In this document: positions 41,539 to 49,710 of the stretch, in pieces
Layout of the letters: every line of letters begins with the position of its first letter
Numbering within the stretch: the first letter of the stretch is position 1
Assembly: GCA_964396895.1 (NCBI GenBank)
Contig: CAYNGJ010000005.1
Location: forward strand, 62,001-126,000
Direction: 5' to 3'
Length of the DNA stretch: 64,000 bases
Source: UBA2334 sp964396895
GTDB taxonomy: Bacteria > Pseudomonadota > Gammaproteobacteria > Burkholderiales > Burkholderiaceae_C
Notes under the pieces: model-generated
Database searches by the model: none
What the model was told of the DNA's origin: nothing
The model's input: the letters and a program-made list of their open reading frames with translations, nothing else
Made by a program: the position numbers and the translations under genes

Positions 41539-41554
41539 TGGCACCGAAGTTGCA
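41539..41554 (+). promoter_or_regulatory. sigma-54 promoter of the isc operon
   Basis: TGGCACCGAAGTTGCA fits the -24/-12 consensus fully (TGGCAC, TTGCA, 10-bp spacing). Predicted start about 41566, 32 bp before the desulfurase start. Confidence 0.9.
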
Positions 41555-41597
41555 AAGGACAGCCCGTCGAACCCATTCACCCACCCAGGAGCCCGAC

Positions 41598-42842
41598 ATG
41601 CAGGACCCAGGCCAACACAGTGCAACTTTCCGTGCAGCCATGCCCGTTTACCTGGACTACGCGGCCACCACCCCCGTGGACAGGCGGGTGGCACGCGAAA
41701 TGTGGCCCTACCTGACCGAGATGTATGGCAACCCCGCCAGCCGGTCACACGCCTACGGGTGGGCCGCCGAAGAGGCGGTGGAGCTGGCGCGCGAGCAGGT
41801 GTGCTCGCTCGTCAATGCCGACCCCCGCGAAATGGTCTGGACCTCGGGTGCCACCGAGTCCAACAACCTGGCCATCAAGGGTGCGGCGCACTTTTACAAG
41901 TCACGGGGTCGTCACTTCGTGACCGTGGCCACCGAGCACAAGGCCGTGCTCGACAGCATGCGCGAACTGGAGCGCCAGGGCTGCGAGGTCACGGTGGTGC
42001 CCGTGCAGCCCAGTGGCTTGCTGGACTTGGCCGTGTTCGAGGCGGCTTTGCGCCCCGACACCGTGCTCGCCTCGGTGATGATGGTCAACAACGAAACCGG
42101 GGTCATCCAGGACATTGCGGCAATCGGGGTGTTGTGCCGGGCGCGTGGCGTGCTGCTGCACGTGGACGCGGCCCAGGCCGCGGGCAAGGTGCCCATCGAT
42201 CTGGCGACGTTGCCGGTGGACCTGATGTCGTTCTCGGCCCACAAAATCTACGGTCCCAAGGGCATTGGTGCCCTGTATGTGCGCCGAAAGCCCAAAGTGC
42301 GCATCGAGGCGCAGATGCACGGCGGCGGCCACGAGCGGGGCATGCGCTCGGGCACGCTGGCCACCCACCAAATTGTGGGCATGGGCAAGGCCTTTGCCCT
42401 GGCCCGCGAGGACATGGCCAGCGACAACGCCCGCATCCTGGCGCTCAAAAACCGCCTGCTGACCGGATTTGTCGAGCTGGAGGCCGTGGAGGTCAACGGC
42501 AGCCCCGAACACTGCGCCGCTCAGTACCTGAACATCAGCTTCAACTACGTCGAGGGCGAGTCACTGCTCATGGGCATCAAGAACGTGGCGGTGTCGTCGG
42601 GTTCGGCGTGTACCTCGGCCAGCCTGGAGCCCAGCTACGTGCTCAGGGCCATGGGCCGCAGTGACGAACTGGCCCACAGCTCGGTGCGCTTCTCGCTGGG
42701 GCGCTTCACCACTGCAGAAGACATTGATTTCACGGTTCGCCAGGTCACGGAGGTGGTCAACCGCTTGCGCTCCATGAGCCCCCTGTGGGACATGGTTCAG
42801 GCCGGCGTGGACCTGAGCACCATCCAGTGGGCCGAGCACTGA
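41598..42842 (+). CDS. IscS-type cysteine desulfurase under nif control
   Basis: 414 aa. PVYLDYAATTPVD start after a 14-residue extension; PLP lysine in FSAHKIYGPKG; persulfide cysteine in SSGSACTSASLEPSYVL; C-terminus LSTIQWAEH, the IscS (not NifS) ending used to dock IscU. AGGAG lies 7 bp before the ATG. First gene of the set iscU, two A-type carriers, hscA and fdx. Could be named nifS or iscS; sequence favours the IscS branch. Confidence 0.92.
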   Translation: MQDPGQHSATFRAAMPVYLDYAATTPVDRRVAREMWPYLTEMYGNPASRSHAYGWAAEEAVELAREQVCSLVNADPREMVWTSGATESNNLAIKGAAHFYKSRGRHFVTVATEHKAVLDSMRELERQGCEVTVVPVQPSGLLDLAVFEAALRPDTVLASVMMVNNETGVIQDIAAIGVLCRARGVLLHVDAAQAAGKVPIDLATLPVDLMSFSAHKIYGPKGIGALYVRRKPKVRIEAQMHGGGHERGMRSGTLATHQIVGMGKAFALAREDMASDNARILALKNRLLTGFVELEAVEVNGSPEHCAAQYLNISFNYVEGESLLMGIKNVAVSSGSACTSASLEPSYVLRAMGRSDELAHSSVRFSLGRFTTAEDIDFTVRQVTEVVNRLRSMSPLWDMVQAGVDLSTIQWAEH

Positions 42843-42887
42843 CACCCCCGCATTCATTCATCCCTTCACCGACACACGGAGCACTTC

Positions 42888-43334
42888 ATGGCCTACAGCG
42901 ACAAAGTGGTTGACCACTACGAAAACCCCCGCAACGTGGGTGCCTTCGAGGCAGACGATGCCAGCGTGGGCACGGGCATGGTGGGTGCGCCTGCCTGCGG
43001 CGACGTGATGCGCCTGCAAATCAAGGTCAATGCCCAGGGGGTGATCGAGGATGCCAAGTTCAAAACCTATGGCTGCGGCTCTGCCATTGCGAGCAGCTCC
43101 CTGGTCACCGAGTGGGTGCGGGGGCGAACGCTGGATGAGGCCTTGGCCATCAAGAACGCCCAGATTGCAGAAGAGCTGGCCCTGCCGCCCGTGAAGATCC
43201 ACTGCTCCATCCTGGCCGAAGACGCCATCAAGGCCGCTGTGGCCGACTTCCGCTCGCGACAGGCCACGGCAACCCCCGCCCAGGGGGCGCCCGTGCTCGC
43301 CGACCAGCCCGTGTGCGAGTCGGGCGCGCGCTGA
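42888..43334 (+). CDS. iscU: IscU Fe-S scaffold
   Basis: 148 aa. Scaffold cysteines C37 (PACGDV), C63 (YGCGSA) and C106 (KIHCSIL); LPPVK at 99-103 is the HscA recognition motif. About 20 residues longer than standard IscU with a non-conserved Ala/Pro-rich tail. It has none of the C-terminal domain of NifU. 45 bp after the desulfurase gene. Confidence 0.93.
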   Translation: MAYSDKVVDHYENPRNVGAFEADDASVGTGMVGAPACGDVMRLQIKVNAQGVIEDAKFKTYGCGSAIASSSLVTEWVRGRTLDEALAIKNAQIAEELALPPVKIHCSILAEDAIKAAVADFRSRQATATPAQGAPVLADQPVCESGAR

Positions 43335-43391
43335 CCGCACACCCTCACCTTCCCTTCCTCCCCTTTTGCCGCCCGAACACAGGAGTTCACC

Positions 43392-43769
43392 ATGCAAGTC
43401 AACGCCACCACCGCCAGAGCAGACATTCCCAGCTACATGCCCGTGCTCATCGAATTCACGGCGCAGGCAGCGGCCAAAGTGTCCGAGCTGATTGCCGAAG
43501 AGGGCAACCCCGAACTCAAGTTGCGCCTGTACGTCACCGGTGGCGGTTGCTCGGGTTTCCAATACGGTTTTGCCTTTGACGACCAGGTGGCAGAAGACGA
43601 CGTGCAAGTGGTCACCGAGGGCGTGACTCTGGTGGTGGACGCCATGAGCCAGCAGTACTTGCTGGGTGCCCGTGTGGATTTCGAGGACGGCCTGGAAGGC
43701 TCCCGCTTTGTCATCCACAACCCCAACGCCCAGGCCACCTGTGGCTGCGGCAGCTCGTTTTCGGTTTGA
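43392..43769 (+). CDS. ErpA/IscA-type A-carrier 1
   Basis: 125 aa. LKLRLYVTGGGCSGFQYGFAFDD and TCGCGSSF hold the three conserved cysteines. The EEGNPELKLR and ...GFQYGF... segments are ErpA-like. N-terminal 15 residues are an extra. It lies in the isc operon before iscA. Confidence 0.88.
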   Translation: MQVNATTARADIPSYMPVLIEFTAQAAAKVSELIAEEGNPELKLRLYVTGGGCSGFQYGFAFDDQVAEDDVQVVTEGVTLVVDAMSQQYLLGARVDFEDGLEGSRFVIHNPNAQATCGCGSSFSV

Positions 43770-43778
43770 GGAGGCACC

Positions 43779-44102
43779 ATGAGCGTTTCCCTCACCCCCG
43801 CAGCAGCGGGCCACGTGGCCCGTTCGCTGACCAAGCGCGGCAGCGGCATCGGGCTGCGGCTGGCGGTCAAAACCAGTGGTTGTTCGGGTTTTGCTTACGC
43901 ACTGGAGTTCGTGGACGCGGTCAATGACGACGACCAGTGCTTTGAGAACCATGGCGTGCAGCTCATCGTGGATTCGCGCAGCCTGGCCATGCTGGACGGC
44001 ACCGAGCTGGACTTTGTGCGCGAAGGCCTGAACGAGGGCTTCAAGTTCAACAACCCCAACGCCAAGGCCAACTGCGGCTGCGGCGAAAGCTTCGCGGTTT
44101 GA
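43779..44102 (+). CDS. iscA: IscA, A-type Fe-S carrier 2
   Basis: 107 aa, the standard IscA size. Conserved cysteines in KTSGCSGFAYALEF and NCGCGESF. Start 9 bp after the preceding stop with GAGG. Delivers Fe-S clusters or iron to apo-targets. Confidence 0.92.
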   Translation: MSVSLTPAAAGHVARSLTKRGSGIGLRLAVKTSGCSGFAYALEFVDAVNDDDQCFENHGVQLIVDSRSLAMLDGTELDFVREGLNEGFKFNNPNAKANCGCGESFAV

Positions 44103-44162
44103 AGGCCAAACGGTCTTTCCCCACACCCGGCAATGTGCCCGGGTCTTCCACCTGAGGTTGCC

Positions 44163-46037
44163 ATGGCACTGTTGCAAATCGCCGAGCCCGGTCAAAGCGC
44201 CGCCCCCCACCAGCACCGCCTGGCCGCAGGCATTGACCTGGGCACCACCAACTCGCTGATTGCCACCGTGCAAAGCGCCGTGGCGCGTGCCTTGCCCGAT
44301 GACGACGGCGCGCTGTTGCTGCCTTCGGTGGTGCGCTACCTGCCGGGCAACGGCATCGTGGTGGGCCGCGAGGCCCAAGACAGCCAGGCGCTGGACCCCG
44401 AAAACACCATCGTGTCGGTCAAACGCTTCATGGGCCGCCGCCTGGCCGATGTGAAAGAAGCCACCGGCCTGCCTTACCGCTTCACCGATGCGCCCGGTAT
44501 GGTGGGCATTGACACCGTGTGCGGCGAGCGCTCGCCCGTGCAGGTGTCGGCAGACATCCTCACGGCGCTGCGCGAGCGCGCCGAATACACGCTGGGCGGG
44601 CCGCTGACCGGCGTGGTCATCACCGTGCCCGCCTACTTTGACGATGCCCAGCGCCAAGCCACCAAAGACGCCGCCCGCCTGGCCGGGCTGACCGTGCTGC
44701 GCCTGCTGAACGAACCCACCGCCGCCGCCATTGCCTACGGGCTGGACAAAGCCGCCGAGGGCACGTTTGCGGTGTACGACCTGGGCGGTGGCACCTTCGA
44801 CATTTCGGTGCTGAACCTGAGCAAGGGCGTGTTTGAAGTGCTGGCCACGGGCGGTGACTCCGCCCTGGGTGGTGACGACTTTGACCACGCCATTGCCCAG
44901 TGGTTTTGCACGCAGCACGGCATTGACGGGCTGGCGGCGTTGCCCGCCACCTCGCAGCGCAGCCTGCTGGCCGCGTCGCGGGCGGCCAAAGAAGCCCTGT
45001 CGCTGCACGACACCGCTGCGGTGGCCCTGCACCCGGCAGATGGCCCAACGCTGCAAGCCATTTTGTCGCGCACCCAGTTTGCCGAGTTGGGCGCACCGCT
45101 GGTGGCGCGCACCATGGCCGCCACGCGGCGTGCATTGCGCGATGCCAAGCTGGACGTGGCCGACATCACCGGCGTGGTGCTGGTGGGCGGCTCCACCCGC
45201 ATGCCCGTGGCACGCGATGCGGTGCGCCACTTTTTTGGCCGCGAACCGCTGGTGGACATCGACCCCGACCAGGTGGTCGCCATCGGCGCCGCCCTGCAAG
45301 CCAACGTGCTGGCGGGCAACGGCACGGGCGACGACTGGTTGCTGCTCGACGTGTGCCCGCTGTCACTGGGCCTGGAAACCATGGGCGGGTTGGTGGAAAA
45401 AATCATCCCCCGCAACTCCACATTGCCAGTGGCACGGGCGCAAGAGTTCACCACCTTCAAAGACGGCCAAACCGCCATGACGCTGCACGTGGTGCAGGGC
45501 GAGCGCGAGGCCGTGGCGCACTGCCGCTCGCTGGCCCGCTTCGAGCTGAAGGGCATTCCGCCCGCCGTGGCCGGTGCGGCGCGCATACGCGTGAGTTTTC
45601 AGATTGACGCCGACGGCCTGCTGTCCGTCACCGCCCGCGAGCAAACCACCGGGGTGGAAGCGCATGTGGAGGTCAAGCCCACCTACGGGCTGGACGACAC
45701 GCAAATCACCGCCATGCTGCAAGACGCCATTGGCTCGTCCAAGGCCGACATGCTGCTGCGCACCCTGCGCGAAGTGCAACTGGATGCACGCCGCCTGCTC
45801 GACGCCACCGAATCGGCCCTGGCCAAAGATGCGCAGTTGCTGTCGCCGCCCGAGCTGGCCCAAATTCACCAGGCCATGTTCAAAGTGGCCGACGCGCTGG
45901 AGACCGAGGCCGAGGTGGACCCCTTGCGTGCCGTGACCGCCGCGTTGTCGGCCGCGACCGGCGAGTTTGCCGCCCGGCGCATGAACGCCTCCATCCAGCA
46001 GGCGCTGGCGGGCCGCGCCATAGACAGCCTGGCCTGA
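44163..46037 (+). CDS. hscA: HscA, Fe-S assembly Hsp70
   Basis: 624 aa DnaK-type chaperone. Nucleotide-binding motifs AAGIDLGTTNSLIATV, VYDLGGGTFDISVL and VVLVGGSTRMP; substrate-binding domain from about residue 400; helical lid. Start at 44163 preceded by GAGG; an open frame upstream to 44133 is not needed. The co-chaperone HscB is not encoded nearby. Confidence 0.95.
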   Translation: MALLQIAEPGQSAAPHQHRLAAGIDLGTTNSLIATVQSAVARALPDDDGALLLPSVVRYLPGNGIVVGREAQDSQALDPENTIVSVKRFMGRRLADVKEATGLPYRFTDAPGMVGIDTVCGERSPVQVSADILTALRERAEYTLGGPLTGVVITVPAYFDDAQRQATKDAARLAGLTVLRLLNEPTAAAIAYGLDKAAEGTFAVYDLGGGTFDISVLNLSKGVFEVLATGGDSALGGDDFDHAIAQWFCTQHGIDGLAALPATSQRSLLAASRAAKEALSLHDTAAVALHPADGPTLQAILSRTQFAELGAPLVARTMAATRRALRDAKLDVADITGVVLVGGSTRMPVARDAVRHFFGREPLVDIDPDQVVAIGAALQANVLAGNGTGDDWLLLDVCPLSLGLETMGGLVEKIIPRNSTLPVARAQEFTTFKDGQTAMTLHVVQGEREAVAHCRSLARFELKGIPPAVAGAARIRVSFQIDADGLLSVTAREQTTGVEAHVEVKPTYGLDDTQITAMLQDAIGSSKADMLLRTLREVQLDARRLLDATESALAKDAQLLSPPELAQIHQAMFKVADALETEAEVDPLRAVTAALSAATGEFAARRMNASIQQALAGRAIDSLA

Positions 46038-46055
46038 AGGCACGGAGCCCACACC

Positions 46056-46391
46056 ATGCCCCACATCCGCATCCTGCCCCACCCCGACCTGTGCCCGCAG
46101 GGGGCCGAATTTGACGTCCGCCGCGGCGTCTCGCTGTGCGAAAGCATGGTGAAGGCGGGCGTGGCCATTGAGCACGCCTGCGACATGGTGGCCGCCTGCG
46201 CCACCTGCCACGTGCATGTGCGCGAAGGCAGCGCGTCGCTGGGCGAGCCCGACGACGAAGAAAACGACCAACTCGACAACGCCTGGGGCCTGGACGCCCA
46301 GTCGCGCCTGGCCTGCTGCGTCAAAGTGCGCGACGCCGACCTGACCATCGAACTGCCCCGCCACACCCGCAACCATGCGCGGGAGGCGTGA
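46056..46391 (+). CDS. fdx: ISC-type [2Fe-2S] ferredoxin
   Basis: 111 aa. Ligands C42, C48, C51 (ACDMVAACATC) and C87 (RLACCVKV). Supplies electrons for cluster assembly on IscU. Last gene of the isc operon, 18 bp after hscA; no terminator hairpin seen after it. Confidence 0.93.
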   Translation: MPHIRILPHPDLCPQGAEFDVRRGVSLCESMVKAGVAIEHACDMVAACATCHVHVREGSASLGEPDDEENDQLDNAWGLDAQSRLACCVKVRDADLTIELPRHTRNHAREA

Positions 46392-46777
46392 GGTTTGGGG
46401 AGGCGGTTTGGGGTTTGAGGGGCGATGGCGGGGGTGTTTGATGGCTGCTATTTTGCTAAAATTTGCAAAAAAATGGATATTTTTAGATAGCTGTCATCAT
46501 CGTCAAATCATGCGGTGAAGCGTATTTTTGACCGCAAAAATCGTGATCAAAAGCATAGCGTTTGAAAACGACTTTGCGGGGATGAAGGCTGGGCGTTTGG
46601 TGGGGTAGGGTGTTGTGTGGTGGTTCGATACCACCGGCCGGCGCGGAGCCATCGAGCCGGTGAGCCAACAGATGTGCTGCCGCAACGCAGCCAGTTTTGT
46701 GGCAGGAATCGGCCAGAAGCCTTCATCGGTCAGGCGGGAGACCAGTCGCTCAACGTGAAGATGACCGGATCACAACT
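46392..46777. other. intergenic region with no supported gene
   Basis: About 390 bp between fdx and the IS remnant. It holds a G-rich stretch to 46440 and an AT-rich segment (46441-46540). On the minus strand about 46617-46780 there is an open stretch (...TDEGFWPIPATKLAALRQHICWLTG...) ending without a start I trust. Possibly decayed coding DNA; not identified. Confidence 0.5.
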
Positions 46778-46815
46778 GACCTTGCCCCTGTTTCGTGTAG
46801 GTCTTAGCCCAACGG

Positions 46816-47052
46816 TTACGCGGCCTTTTTGCGCTGTGCCTCGTACCAGCGTTGCTCGAACTGCATCGGGCTGAGGTAGCCCAGCAACGAATGTAGCCTG
46901 CGGTGATTGTAGAAAGCCATCCGGTCCATCACCGCCTGCCTGGCCTGCACTCGGTTGGCGAACTTGTGCCCATGCACGCTGGCCGTATTCTGTCGACCCC
47001 AGAAGCTCTCGGTCGGTGCGTTGTCTCAGCAGTTACCCCTCCTGCTCATGGA
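46816..47052 (-). pseudogene. IS3-family transposase (orfB) C-terminal remnant
   Basis: On the minus strand the frame reads SMSRRGNC-stop-DNAPTESFWG...KFANRVQARQAVMDRMAFYNHRRLHSLLGYLSP...FEQRWYEAQRKKAA-stop. This is the end of an IS3-type rve integrase with its last D,D,E glutamate region. The codon where Trp is expected (C-W-D-N-A-P) is TGA, and the N-terminal two-thirds is missing. The sequence at 46778-46800 (TGACCTTGCCCC...) may be the old inverted-repeat end. Dead element. Confidence 0.85.
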
Positions 47053-47107
47053 TGCCCAGCCAACACGTCCAGCGCCTGCTGTCTGGCCACTGGCCTTGTC
47101 GGCCCCC

Positions 47108-47123
47108 TGTCCGAAACCACACA
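47108..47123. promoter_or_regulatory. NifA site upstream of nifV
   Basis: TGT-CCGAAACCAC-ACA, perfect TGT-N10-ACA, about 120-130 bp upstream of the -24 element. It begins 56 bp past the end of the IS remnant. Confidence 0.7.
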
Positions 47124-47238
47124 ATCCCGACAGCCCTGCGCCATGCGCCGCTGGCGTGAAGGCGACCAGACGCGACAAAACCGCTTTGCCAGCGCTGGTT
47201 TTGGCGGCCTTTGGATGCATTTTGAAGGTCGCTGGGCA

Positions 47239-47254
47239 TGGCACGCAGATTGCG
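47239..47254 (+). promoter_or_regulatory. sigma-54 promoter of nifV operon
   Basis: TGGCACGCAGATTGCG matches TGGCACG-N4-TTGC fully. The predicted start (about 47265) leaves a leader of only ~17 nt, which fixes the nifV start at 47282. Confidence 0.9.
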
Positions 47255-47281
47255 ATGGAGGGGGCAAAGGACGCACCCCAC

Positions 47282-48433
47282 ATGGCCCACAGTCTCGTCA
47301 TCAACGACACCACCCTGCGCGACGGCGAACAGACCGCTGGCGTGGCGTTCACCGTTGAAGAGAAGTGCGCCATTGCCGGGGTGCTGGCCGCAGCCGGTGT
47401 GCCTGAAATGGAAATCGGCATTCCCGCCATGGGCGAGGAAGAGGTGGCCTGCATCAACGCCATGGCCGCGCTGCACCTGCCCGCCCGCCTGATGGTGTGG
47501 GGCCGCCTGACCGATGCCGACCTGGCCAGCGCCCTGCGCTGCGATGTCCACATGGTTCACCTGTCGGTGCCGGTGTCCGACATTCACCTGCGCCACAAAC
47601 TGCGCCAGAGCCGCGAGTGGGTGTTGGCGCAAGTCACCCGCGTCATCAGCGCGGCGGCGGCCACGGGCCGTTATGTGTCGCTGGGGGCAGAAGACGCCTC
47701 GCGGGCCGATGCAGGCTTTTTGGCCCAGGTGGCGCAGCGTGCCCAGGCCTGCGGGGCACAGCGCGTGCGCTTTGCCGACACGCTGGGTGTGCTGGACCCG
47801 TTTTCCACCTACGAGGCCATTGCCCGCCTGCGCGATGCGGTGGACATGGCCATTGAAATTCACGCCCACAACGACCTGGGCCTGGCCACGGCCAACACCC
47901 TGGCCGCACTGCGCGGCGGTGCCACGCACGCCAACACCACTGTCAACGGCCTGGGCGAGCGCGCCGGCAACGCCGCGCTGGAAGAGGTGGTGATGGGCCT
48001 GCGCCATTTGCACCGTGCCGACGCGGGCATCCACACCCAGGCCCTTGTGGCCATCTCCCGCTTGGTTGCGCATGCCTCGGGGCGCCAGGTGGCGTTCAAC
48101 AAAAGCATCGTGGGCGAGGCGGTGTTCACCCACGAGTCGGGTATCCACATCGACGGCCTGCTGAAAAACGCCGCCACCTACGAGAGCTTTGACCCCTCCG
48201 AGCTGGGCCGAGAGCGGCGCACGGTGCTGGGCAAACATTCGGGCTCGCAAGCCGTGCGCCAGGCCTATGCCGCGCTGGGGCTGGCGCTGGACAACGATGG
48301 CTTGGTCGGTGGGCTGCTCTCGCGCATCCGCGAGCACGCCATGCAGACCAAGCAGCCGCCGTCTGCACAAGACCTGCAGTGCTTCTGGGCCGACGCACAG
48401 GCACGCTGCGGCGTTCAACCGCTGGCCGCCTGA
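47282..48433 (+). CDS. nifV: homocitrate synthase
   Basis: 383 aa. LeuA/HCS family: VINDTTLRDGEQTAGVAF near the start, metal site EIHAHNDLGLATANTLAAL, GERAGNAALEEV, and HESGIHIDGLLKN. Condenses acetyl-CoA and 2-oxoglutarate to the homocitrate ligand of FeMo-co. The frame stays open upstream to 46955 but that part covers the promoter and IS remnant and is not coding. Followed by cysE 14 bp downstream. Confidence 0.95.
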   Translation: MAHSLVINDTTLRDGEQTAGVAFTVEEKCAIAGVLAAAGVPEMEIGIPAMGEEEVACINAMAALHLPARLMVWGRLTDADLASALRCDVHMVHLSVPVSDIHLRHKLRQSREWVLAQVTRVISAAAATGRYVSLGAEDASRADAGFLAQVAQRAQACGAQRVRFADTLGVLDPFSTYEAIARLRDAVDMAIEIHAHNDLGLATANTLAALRGGATHANTTVNGLGERAGNAALEEVVMGLRHLHRADAGIHTQALVAISRLVAHASGRQVAFNKSIVGEAVFTHESGIHIDGLLKNAATYESFDPSELGRERRTVLGKHSGSQAVRQAYAALGLALDNDGLVGGLLSRIREHAMQTKQPPSAQDLQCFWADAQARCGVQPLAA

Positions 48434-48446
48434 GCGCCGCACTGCC

Positions 48447-49280
48447 ATGAGCCCCGAGCCCACCGCCACCCTGTCCGACGCCGCTGGTGACGCGCCCGCC
48501 AGCGCCCGCGCTGCCTGGTGGCGGCTGGTGCGCGAAGACGTGCACTGCGTGCTGGCCCGCGACCCGGCCGCCCGCAATCTGCTGGAAGTCTGGACCATTT
48601 ACCCCGGTGTGCAGGCCGTGGCCATGCACCGACTGGCGCACGCGCTGTGGACCAGGGGTTGGCGTTACCTGCCGCGCTGGCTGTCGTTCTGGGCTCGCTG
48701 GTGGACGCAGGTGGATATTCACCCTGGGGCCACCATCGGTGCGCGGCTGTTCATTGACCACGGCGCAGGCGTCGTGATCGGCGAAACCGCCGAGATTGGC
48801 CACGACGTCACCCTCTACCACGGCGTCACCCTGGGCGGCACCACCTGGCGTGTTGGCAAGCGCCACCCCACGCTGGGCCACCATGTGGTGGTGGGGGCGG
48901 GGGCCAAAATTTTGGGACCCATCACCGTGGGCGACCGTGCCCGTGTGGCCGCCAACTCGGTGGTGATTGACGCGGTGCCCGCCGACGCCACGGTGGTGGG
49001 CATTCCGGGGCGGGTGGTGGCACCGCGCCGCCGCCGCACCCACGGGTTCGATTTGAACCACCACCTCATTCCCGACCCCGTGGGCAAGGCCATGGCCTGC
49101 CTGCTGGATCGGGTGGCGCAGCTGGAGCGGGCACAGGCCCAGGCCCAGGCCGCGCCAGGCTCGCACGCCGCTGTGTTTGGCGCAGGTTCGGGCGCCGCCT
49201 GCGGTGCTTGCGACGACGAGTGCGCCCTGCCCGTGTTTGACAAACCCTTCACCACCCCCGTCACCGAGGAGTCACTCTGA
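48447..49280 (+). CDS. cysE: serine O-acetyltransferase (nif-linked CysE)
   Basis: 277 aa. Left-handed beta-helix hexapeptide repeats (IHPGATIGARLFIDHGAGVVIGETAEIGHDVTLYHGVTLGG) and acetyl-CoA site. Makes O-acetylserine, raising cysteine supply for Fe-S clusters. The C-terminus is extended and carries CGACDDEC, a cysteine-dense tail not usual for CysE. Its stop overlaps the nifW start by one base. Confidence 0.93.
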   Translation: MSPEPTATLSDAAGDAPASARAAWWRLVREDVHCVLARDPAARNLLEVWTIYPGVQAVAMHRLAHALWTRGWRYLPRWLSFWARWWTQVDIHPGATIGARLFIDHGAGVVIGETAEIGHDVTLYHGVTLGGTTWRVGKRHPTLGHHVVVGAGAKILGPITVGDRARVAANSVVIDAVPADATVVGIPGRVVAPRRRRTHGFDLNHHLIPDPVGKAMACLLDRVAQLERAQAQAQAAPGSHAAVFGAGSGAACGACDDECALPVFDKPFTTPVTEESL

Positions 49281-49618
49281 TGGAAAACTTCCTGCTTCAA
49301 CTCAAGGCGCTGTCTTCGGCAGAGGACTTTCTGAACTTTTTTGGTGTGCCGTTTGACCAGGGTGTCGTCAACGTCAGCCGCTTGCACATCCTGAAGCGGT
49401 TTTTTCAGTACATCCGCCAGGAAAACCTGGGCAGCGACGCCAACGAGGTGCAGATGTTCACGGCCTACCGGGGGTTGCTGACCCGCGCCTACGCCGACTT
49501 CGTTACCTCCACCCCGGCCAAAGAGAAGGTGTTCAAGGTCTTCCAGGACATCGATGGCAAGCAGCATGTCTCCATCGACAACCTGCGTGCCTCCATGCCC
49601 ATGCGGGCGGTGGCCTGA
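49280..49618 (+). CDS. nifW: NifW, MoFe protein protection/maturation factor
   Basis: 112 aa. LSSAEDFLNFFGVPFDQGVVNVSRLHILKRFFQYI is the NifW signature. In other diazotrophs it binds immature MoFe protein and helps it tolerate oxygen. TGATG junction with cysE; preceded by GAGGAG. Confidence 0.95.
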   Translation: MENFLLQLKALSSAEDFLNFFGVPFDQGVVNVSRLHILKRFFQYIRQENLGSDANEVQMFTAYRGLLTRAYADFVTSTPAKEKVFKVFQDIDGKQHVSIDNLRASMPMRAVA

Positions 49619-49710
49619 GCGGGCCCTCCCCATGACTTTGCCCGGTTCACATCGTTCACAGCCCCCAAAAGGGGTATCGGCCTCGTCGAGGCGGCTCAGC
49701 GGAGATTGAC

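Noticed and set aside
42858..45299. 813-codon open frame antisense to iscU-hscA
   Set aside because: Composition artefact opposite well-identified genes; no RBS or recognisable domain.
46487..46523. Sixth ATAGC/AAGCG repeat copy
   Set aside because: The two boxes are 31 bp apart rather than 23, so it does not share the fixed spacing.
46617..46874. 85-codon plus-strand frame near the IS remnant
   Set aside because: Lies across remnant DNA with no RBS or similarity; left as unannotated intergenic sequence.
46955..47281. N-terminal extension of nifV
   Set aside because: It would run across the IS remnant, the NifA site and the sigma-54 promoter; homocitrate synthase similarity begins at 47282.
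49661..49691. Promoter or terminator between nifW and fixA
   Set aside because: Only short weak palindromes (CCCCC-AAAA-GGGG, CCTCGTCGAGG) and no -24/-12 element; not enough to call.
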